Shown piece by piece: positions 60,409 to 64,000 of a DNA stretch of 64,000 bases. Below the pieces are notes generated by a model. It was not told the origin of the DNA. It ran no database searches and saw nothing but the letters and a program-made list of their open reading frames with translations. This DNA comes from JAKOVR01 sp031415655. Lineage in GTDB: Bacteria; Actinomycetota; Acidimicrobiia; Acidimicrobiales; Acidimicrobilacustridaceae. The DNA lies in assembly GCA_031415655.1 (NCBI GenBank), contig JANOSD010000030.1, positions 1-64,000 of the forward strand, in the 5' to 3' direction. Positions within the stretch are counted from its first letter, which is position 1. Every line of letters starts with the position of its first letter. Made by a program: the position numbers and the translations under genes.

Positions 60409-61624
60409 GTGTCCTGTCAGGTTGAAGGGGTAAGTTTATCGTCGCCTTTAAGGGCGGTGCAGTAGTCGGCGAGTCGTTGAAGAATTTCTTCGGCTGTTTT
60501 GTGCCATACGAATGGCTTGGGATTTTCGTTCCATGCGGCGGCCCATGCCAGAATGTCGTCGGCGAGTTCTTTGACGTTGCGGTGAGCGGAGCGTTGAAGT
60601 TTTTTGGTTGTGAGCGCGGAGAACCAACGTTCAACGAGGTTCATCCATGACCCGTAAGTCGGCGTGAAATGGAAATGGAATCGTTTGTGTCGTAGCAACC
60701 ACTTGTGGATCTTCGGGCTTTTGTGTGCGGAAAGGTTGTCCAAAACGATATGGACCTCTAGTCCCTTGGGGACATTGCGGTTGATTTTGTTTAGGAATGC
60801 GATGAAGTCGTCGCTGGTGTGGGTCGTACGGATGTCGGTGATTACCATGCCGGTCGCGATGTTTAGCGCCGCGAATAGGTCGCAGGTCCCGTTGCGTAGG
60901 TATGAGGACGTGGCCCGCTCAGCAGTGGTGAGCATCATCGGTAGGATCGGTGCGGTGCGGTTCAGCGCCTGAATTTGCGGTTTCTCGTCGACTGCAAACA
61001 CAACGGCGTTGACCGGTGGGTTCATGTATATGCCCACAATGTCCCGGATCTTCTCGACAAGGTCAGGATCTGGCGACAACTTGAACTTGCCTTGTTGCCA
61101 CGGCTTCAAGCCGAACGCCCGCCAGATCTCGGACACCGTCTGACGGCTAATTCCGTGTTTCTCGGCCATTCCTCGTGTTGACCAGTGAGTATCTTCACCT
61201 GGTGTCGATTCGAGGGTGTCGACGAGTACCGCTTCGATCACCTCGTCAGCGATTGTTCGCTTGGCACCAGGACGCGGAGCGTCCATCAACCCGTCGAGTC
61301 GATCCGTCGCGAATCGGTGGCGCCACTTCGATACTGTCACCGGGTGTACACCGACTTCGTTCGCTATATCCCGATCGCTGCGACCCTGCGAACAAGCCAA
61401 CACAATACGACAACGCAAAGCCAGGGCCTGTGATGAGGTATGGCGACGCGCCCACCGCTCCAATGTTTTGCGTTCATCGGCATTCAACTTGATATCGATA
61501 GTCGGTCGTCCTCGCCTGGCCACAGAAATTCCTCCGTTGTTGGTGATCGACACCAGAAACGTTGACCGAAACGCGAAAATTCCCGATTCTATGAAATACT
61601 TAGCGGAATAACCTGACAGGACAC
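60409..61624 (-). mobile_element. IS630-family insertion sequence, 1216 bp
   Basis: Perfect 15-bp terminal inverted repeats (GTGTCCTGTCAGGTT at 60409 and its complement ending 61624), flanked by TA on both sides (60407-60408, 61625-61626), the target duplication typical of IS630/mariner. One transposase gene fills it. Lower GC than the surroundings. Confidence 0.92.
60417..61523 (-). CDS. IS630-family transposase (DDE)
   Basis: 368 residues from GTG at 61523 with GGAGGAA upstream (MARRGRPTIDIKLNADERKT). N-terminal HTH (SDRDIANEVGVHPVTVSKWRHRF), then the DDE core: Asp in VFAVDEKPQIQ, Asp in HIVLDNLSAHKSPKI, Glu in MNLVERWFSALT. All three catalytic residues are present and no frameshift is visible, so it may be active. 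It is in frame with the interrupted host gene, so a 544-residue fusion could also be made. Confidence 0.93.
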   Translation of the reverse strand: MARRGRPTIDIKLNADERKTLERWARRHTSSQALALRCRIVLACSQGRSDRDIANEVGVHPVTVSKWRHRFATDRLDGLMDAPRPGAKRTIADEVIEAVLVDTLESTPGEDTHWSTRGMAEKHGISRQTVSEIWRAFGLKPWQQGKFKLSPDPDLVEKIRDIVGIYMNPPVNAVVFAVDEKPQIQALNRTAPILPMMLTTAERATSSYLRNGTCDLFAALNIATGMVITDIRTTHTSDDFIAFLNKINRNVPKGLEVHIVLDNLSAHKSPKIHKWLLRHKRFHFHFTPTYGSWMNLVERWFSALTTKKLQRSAHRNVKELADDILAWAAAWNENPKPFVWHKTAEEILQRLADYCTALKGDDKLTPST

Positions 61625-62310
61625 TAGCTTCGTTGATCAGGTCCCGTTCGCGATCGTTCACGATGTCGAGCCCGATTGTGCTCTCGTCACGAAAGACGAG
61701 CTGCAAGATCCCGAGCTTGAGCCTTCCTCGGACGGCCTCGAACGAAACTAAATCAGACAACGGAAACGAGCGGAGTTCGTCACCCACACCGCCTATGCGG
61801 TTCTTAAAGAAGATGATTCGTGCGTCGGTTGCCGCCCAGATCACGGGTCGGTCCTGCGGCACCGATTCCGCTAGCCCGAACATCGCGCCCGGCTCCGCCT
61901 TCTTATCAGCGGCGCGGATTGCGGCGCCGACGATTCCAGCGTTCGTGTTCAGACCCTTGTACTGGACTAGCGTCGCCGCCACGAGGTCCTCACCGTCGCC
62001 AAGCTTCGGAACGATGTACTTCGCTAGCTTCTTCGTGCTGCCTTGCGCCATCCAACCAGGCTATCTCAGGGCTGTCTACAGCGAGGATGACACGGCATCG
62101 AGTAGGCCGTTCGCGTGGTCATGATGTCCCCGACCAACGGGTGAGCGCGTCCCTGATTGGCACCATCCACGCGTCCCCCTTCGCCGGACCCTACGTGATG
62201 GGGCTGAAGCCGGACGGGGGTATCGGTCCCACGCTCGCACTTTGTGACCCAGGTTCGAGCGGCCTGGTGGCGATCGAGGGAGGTCGAAGCCAACGTCCGG
62301 CCCAAACCTG

Positions 62311-62458
62311 ACGCTCGTGTCATATAACATCGATATAACATGACATCGGAAAATGGGGGGGAACAGCGGTACGTAGCGGTCAAACAAAACCGCAGGTCAG
62401 AGCCACTTTTTGGCGTTTTCCCCAGCTTCCGAAACGGTCACTTTTAAATGTCGTAGTA
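62311..62458. repeat. Right att-like direct repeat (overlaps glnA 3' end)
   Basis: Partner of 25401-25548. It includes the glnA stop codon and the four codons before it (YYDI). All 7 differences are substitutions. Contains a GCGGT-N8-ACCGC inverted repeat that may be a recombinase or terminator element. Confidence 0.85.
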
Positions 62459-63868
62459 AAGGTGGAACTCCCAGGGGTGAGGTCGCAAACGAATCGCCTC
62501 CACCTCGTGCACTCGTTTGTAGGAGATCCAGGCCTTAATGAGATCGTCGGTGAAGACGCCGCCCACCTTCAGGAAGTCTTGGTCCTTCTCCAGCGCGTCG
62601 AGCGCTTCCTCGAGTGACGCTGGCACATGCGGAACGGCCGCCATCTCCTCAGGGGCAAGGTCGTAGAGGTCTTTGTCGAGCGGCATCGGCGGCTCGATCC
62701 GGTTCTGCACACCATCGAGGCCGGCCATGAGCATGGCGGCAAACGCCAGGTACGGATTGCAGGAAGGATCGGGGCAGCGAAACTCGATGCGTTTGGCCTT
62801 CGGGCTCTGCGAGTACAGCGGGATGCGCACCGCCGCCGACCGGTTTCGCTGTGAGTACACCAGGTTCACCGGAGCCTCGTACCCCGGTACCAATCGTTTG
62901 TAGGAGTTGGTGGTGGGGTTGCTCCACGCCAGCACGGCCGGCGCGTGATGGAGGATGCCACCGATGTACCACCGCGCCATATCGGACAGCCCGGCGTACC
63001 CCTCTTCGTCGTAAAACAGCGGCTCACCGCCCTTCCATAACGACATGTGGACGTGCATGCCCGACCCGTTGTCGCCGTAGATCGGCTTCGGCATAAACGT
63101 TGCGGTCTTGCCATGCTTGAAGGCGGTGTTCTTCACGACGTACTTGAACAGCATGAGCTTGTCGGCCTGGCGCAGAAGCGAATCGAACCGAATGTCGATC
63201 TCGGCCTGCCCGGCGGTGCCCACCTCGTGATGCTGTACCTCCACCTCGATCCCCACCTCTTGCAGGGTGAGGGTCATCTCTGAGCGCAGGTCCTGGTACT
63301 GATCCATTGGAGGAACCGGGAAATAGCCCTCCTTGGCGCGGGGCTTGTAACCCAGGTTGGGCTTCTCGTCCCGACCGGTGTTCCACGTGGCCTCCACCGA
63401 GTCCACGGAATAGAACGCCGAGTTCTGGGTCTGGGCGTAGCGCACGTCGTCGAACACGAAGAACTCGGCTTCGGGACCGAAGTAGGCGGTATCGGCCAGC
63501 CCGGTGGACCGGAGGTAGTCCTCCGCTTTTCGAGCCACGTAGCGCGGATCACGGGAGTAGCTCTCGCCGGTGACGGGGTCGTGCACCCAGCAGTTGAGGT
63601 TGAGCGTGCGGTGCTGACGGAACGGATCGATCACCGCGGTGTTGGGATCCGGGCGGAGGATCATGTCGGATTCTTGGATCTCTTGGAACCCGCGAATGCT
63701 CGACCCGTCGAACCCGTAGCCGTCGTCGAACGCATCCTCCGACAGTTCCGACATCGGGACCGAGAAGTGCTGCATCAAGCCGGGAAGATCGCAGAAGCGG
63801 AAGTCGACGATCTGCACCCCCTGCTCCCGGGCGAACTCGATCACTTCGGCTGGTGTGCGTTCCTTCAC
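62444..63868 (-). CDS. glnA: Glutamine synthetase type I
   Basis: 474 residues from GTG at 63868 with GGAGGG upstream. Signature GYGFDGSSIRGF (51-61), ATP-binding KPIYGDNGSGMHVHMS (261-276), and the adenylylation site Tyr402 in DKDLYDLAPEE, so it is a GSI-beta-like enzyme regulated by adenylyltransferase. Catalyses ATP-dependent ammonia fixation onto glutamate. Full length and intact; its last codons are shared with the right att-like repeat, so the element inserted at its 3' end without damaging it. Confidence 0.97.
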   Translation of the reverse strand: MKERTPAEVIEFAREQGVQIVDFRFCDLPGLMQHFSVPMSELSEDAFDDGYGFDGSSIRGFQEIQESDMILRPDPNTAVIDPFRQHRTLNLNCWVHDPVTGESYSRDPRYVARKAEDYLRSTGLADTAYFGPEAEFFVFDDVRYAQTQNSAFYSVDSVEATWNTGRDEKPNLGYKPRAKEGYFPVPPMDQYQDLRSEMTLTLQEVGIEVEVQHHEVGTAGQAEIDIRFDSLLRQADKLMLFKYVVKNTAFKHGKTATFMPKPIYGDNGSGMHVHMSLWKGGEPLFYDEEGYAGLSDMARWYIGGILHHAPAVLAWSNPTTNSYKRLVPGYEAPVNLVYSQRNRSAAVRIPLYSQSPKAKRIEFRCPDPSCNPYLAFAAMLMAGLDGVQNRIEPPMPLDKDLYDLAPEEMAAVPHVPASLEEALDALEKDQDFLKVGGVFTDDLIKAWISYKRVHEVEAIRLRPHPWEFHLYYDI

Positions 63869-63968
63869 GTTCCCTCCAGGTCACGCGTGTGGCGTCCCAA
63901 CGTAGCCCTGCGCCGGTCCCCGATCGGGCCCCCGCATCACCGGAACCGTCCCCAAACGCCGAACTGGA

Positions 63969-64000
63969 GGAGATTCCGCCCGAATACGGGCGGAATCTCC
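63969..64000. terminator. Strong hairpin at window edge
   Basis: 14-bp perfect stem (GGAGATTCCGCCCG, 63969-63982, and its complement 63987-64000) with loop AATA. Probably the terminator of the gene beyond the window; any T-tract is out of view. Confidence 0.7.

Larger units (their letters stand above)
60384..62051 (-). pseudogene. PH-like domain gene interrupted by IS630-family element
   Basis: ATG at 62051: MAQGSTKKLAKYIVPKLGDGEDLVAATLVQ, then VIWAATDARIIFFKNRIGG and SFPLSDLVSFEAVRGRLKLGILQLVF, a PH-like/YokE-type fold. The IS lies after codon ~142 (RDLINEA). Removing the IS and one TA copy rejoins the frame: ..INEASRVLFTK then TAA at 60384-60386, about 149 residues, so only the last few residues were cut off. 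As it stands, the frame runs on into the transposase. Confidence 0.8.
25401..62458. mobile_element. Putative integrative mobilizable element inserted at glnA 3' end
   Basis: Bounded by the 148-bp direct repeats at 25401-25548 and 62311-62458. Contains a tyrosine integrase (29.2-30.4 kb), an excisionase-like protein, a MobF relaxase-helicase (54-57.5 kb), an iteron-like cluster, an IS630-family insertion and a large accessory operon (36.9-49.1 kb). No T4SS ATPase or coupling protein was recognised. The integrase is about 3.7 kb from the left repeat rather than adjacent, which is a weakness of the interpretation. Confidence 0.7.

Noticed and set aside
62066..62387. Two short minus-strand frames over the right att-like repeat, one sharing its start (MTATYRCSPP) with a frame at 25279-25473
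   Set aside because: The shared start is simply the repeat itself read in the same frame; no evidence of translation.

Overview
The window reads as a high-GC actinobacterial chromosome. The evidence is the run of ArsR/AHSA1, ECF-sigma, TIGR03086 and excalibur-type genes, Thr/Pro-rich lipoproteins and a type I glnA with an adenylylation tyrosine. Acidimicrobiia is a guess from general flavour, not something the sequence proves. No rRNA, tRNA or CRISPR array was seen.

Layout. 0-4.5 kb: the 3' end of a pentapeptide-repeat gene, a GGDEF diguanylate cyclase and decayed DNA that includes a broken copy of an antitoxin gene found again at 22 kb. 4.6-18 kb: a dense array of small regulatory modules. 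Seven ArsR-type repressor + AHSA1/SRPBCC units (two of them single-chain fusions) lie between two copies of a YCII (DGPF)-ECF sigma module, with small DUF proteins attached. Most are joined by 4-bp start/stop overlaps, and several have their own palindromic operator at the promoter. 18-25 kb: an island of toxin-antitoxin-like loci: MbcA-type antitoxin with a wrecked RES toxin, an AbiEi-like/Fic fusion, a DUF433 antitoxin with PIN-like toxin, an ECF sigma/membrane anti-sigma pair, a dead sigma gene and a Doc/antitoxin pair with a clear operator.

25.4-62.5 kb: probably one integrated mobile element of about 37 kb. Its ends are a 148-bp direct repeat (141/148 identical) whose right copy runs into the last codons of glnA and whose left copy carries the same glnA tail without the gene. 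Inside are a tyrosine integrase, an excisionase-like protein, lipoproteins and remnants of a Flp/Cpa-like locus. A seven-gene minus-strand operon (36.9-49.1 kb) encodes a MotA/ZorA-like membrane protein, a MotB/ZorB-like partner, two small membrane proteins, a secreted/anchored von Willebrand A protein, an 1129-residue tubulin-like GTPase and a 939-residue membrane protein. Further right are a secreted HNH nuclease, an iteron-like repeat cluster, a MobF relaxase-helicase with two inserted HTH domains, a CHAT-type protease pair, and a PH-like gene cut by an IS630-family element. No VirB4/TraG-type ATPase was seen, so the element looks mobilizable rather than self-transmissible.

The seven-gene vWA/tubulin/ion-motor-like operon is the best candidate for an undescribed system. 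Its parts suggest an envelope-spanning machine in which an extracytoplasmic sensor (vWA), an ion-driven motor pair and a cytoplasmic GTP-binding filament or switch work together, possibly in defence. That role is inference; the gene order and motifs are seen directly. 62.4-64 kb: intact glnA and a strong terminator hairpin at the window edge.
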